Shown here: in pieces, positions 5,586 to 6,019 of the stretch
Layout of the letters: the number at the start of each line of letters is the position of its first letter
How positions within the stretch are numbered: the first letter of the stretch is position 1
Origin: Acidobacteriota bacterium
Lineage (GTDB): Bacteria; Acidobacteriota; Terriglobia; 20CM-2-55-15
Length of the DNA stretch: 6,019 bases
Direction: 5' to 3'
Assembly: GCA_003223895.1 (NCBI GenBank)
Contig: QHXD01000619.1
Location: 1 to 6,019 of the forward strand
Notes under the pieces: generated by a model
Databases searched by the model: none
Told to the model about the DNA's origin: nothing
The model's input: only the letters and a program-made list of their open reading frames with translations
Program-made: the position numbers and the translations under genes

Positions 5586-6019
5586 CTAGAAGCTCAACTT
5601 CAATGCGAGTTGCACAAAGCGGGGATTCACAGACGTGGACGTGATCTGCCCGAACGTACCCGCGCTGAAATTCGTATCCGGATTCGCGAACTGAGGTGTG
5701 TTGAACAGGTTGAAGAATTCCGCTCGGAATTCGACGTGTCTGCTCTCGTTTGAACCAAAGGGAATCTTTTTCACAATCGACAAATCGATGTTCTGCTGAG
5801 CAGGACCATTGAGAATGCCGACGCCGGTGTTTCCGAAAGCAGTCGCTCGGCCGTCATCGCCGATCACCGGCGGGGTCGTGAAGCATTTGGCATTGAAGAA
5901 GGCATTCAGCCGATCCTGCATCCGTCCTCGAGTGACCATGTCGGCGCGCGTGCACCCCGGAGACACCTGGGCCCGTTCCGCAGTGATCCCGTACACATTG
6001 TTGGCGTTGGTTTGCAGGA
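5586..6019 (-). CDS. C-terminal 143 residues of a third Oar-like TonB-dependent receptor (5' part beyond the window)
   Basis: The frame is open to the window edge (LQTNANNVYGIT…), so the GTG at 5994-5996 is internal. Landmarks are a Cys pair 23 residues apart (GCTRAD … NAKCFTTP), VIGDDGRATAFGN, NIDLSIVKKIPFG, EFRAEFFNLFNTPQFANP and NPRFVQLALKLSF, with TAG at 5586-5588. By manual alignment about 60% of residues match the C-terminus of the next gene downstream, with one residue inserted near 5740-5765. This marks the two as tandem paralogues from duplication. The terminal Phe and aromatic-alternating last strand indicate an intact outer-membrane barrel end. No disruption is seen in the visible part. 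The substrate is unknown. Confidence 0.88.
   Translation of the reverse strand, partial: LQTNANNVYGITAERAQVSPGCTRADMVTRGRMQDRLNAFFNAKCFTTPPVIGDDGRATAFGNTGVGILNGPAQQNIDLSIVKKIPFGSNESRHVEFRAEFFNLFNTPQFANPDTNFSAGTFGQITSTSVNPRFVQLALKLSF
5698..5722 (-). repeat. 25-bp identical segment shared by the two tandem receptor genes (copy 2)
   Basis: Direct-orientation match to 2190-2214, about 3.5 kb apart, inside the third receptor's EFFNLFNT coding motif. It could act as a short homology for recombination between the paralogues. Confidence 0.75.

Noticed and set aside
1..6019. Transposon, CRISPR array, tRNA/rRNA or defence-system genes
   Set aside because: Nearly every base is accounted for by receptor coding; no transposase, terminal inverted repeats, spaced repeats or cloverleaf pattern was seen.

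Overview
The window holds parts of three large outer-membrane TonB-dependent receptor-like proteins of the Oar/CarboxypepD_reg type and very little else. This protein style (Sec signal, carboxypeptidase-regulatory-like domain, plug, very long barrel, C-terminal Phe, in multicopy arrays) together with a moderately GC-rich composition suggests a soil-type Acidobacteriota (Solibacter/Bryobacterales-like). That taxonomic call is family knowledge plus inference, because no marker gene is present.

Layout: (1) bases 3-1984 on the plus strand are the barrel half of one receptor, cut off at its 5' end by the window edge. Its reading frame changes near 1227-1232, where about 20 family-typical residues also seem to be missing. 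(2) Bases 1985-2077 are a short convergent intergenic gap with a 9-bp tandem repeat and a perfect 10-bp hairpin that can serve as terminator. (3) Bases 5542-2078 on the minus strand are an almost complete second receptor of about 1,150 codons. It is split into three reading-frame segments by a junction at about 5315-5325 (about 13 residues missing, frame lost) and a one-base-type slip at about 2729-2738. (4) A 43-base gap with a good Shine-Dalgarno separates it from (5) 6019-5586 on the minus strand, the last 143 residues of a third receptor that is a close paralogue of the second.

The second and third genes are tandem, closely spaced and probably co-transcribed. The first converges on them and belongs to a different subfamily. 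All would be outer-membrane proteins; their substrates cannot be read from sequence. The most notable point is that both receptors visible over most of their length are broken by frame changes, while coding quality is intact on both sides of each break. This means either recent inactivation or draft/metagenome assembly error. I found no RNA gene, CRISPR array, insertion sequence, defence system or clear novel system.
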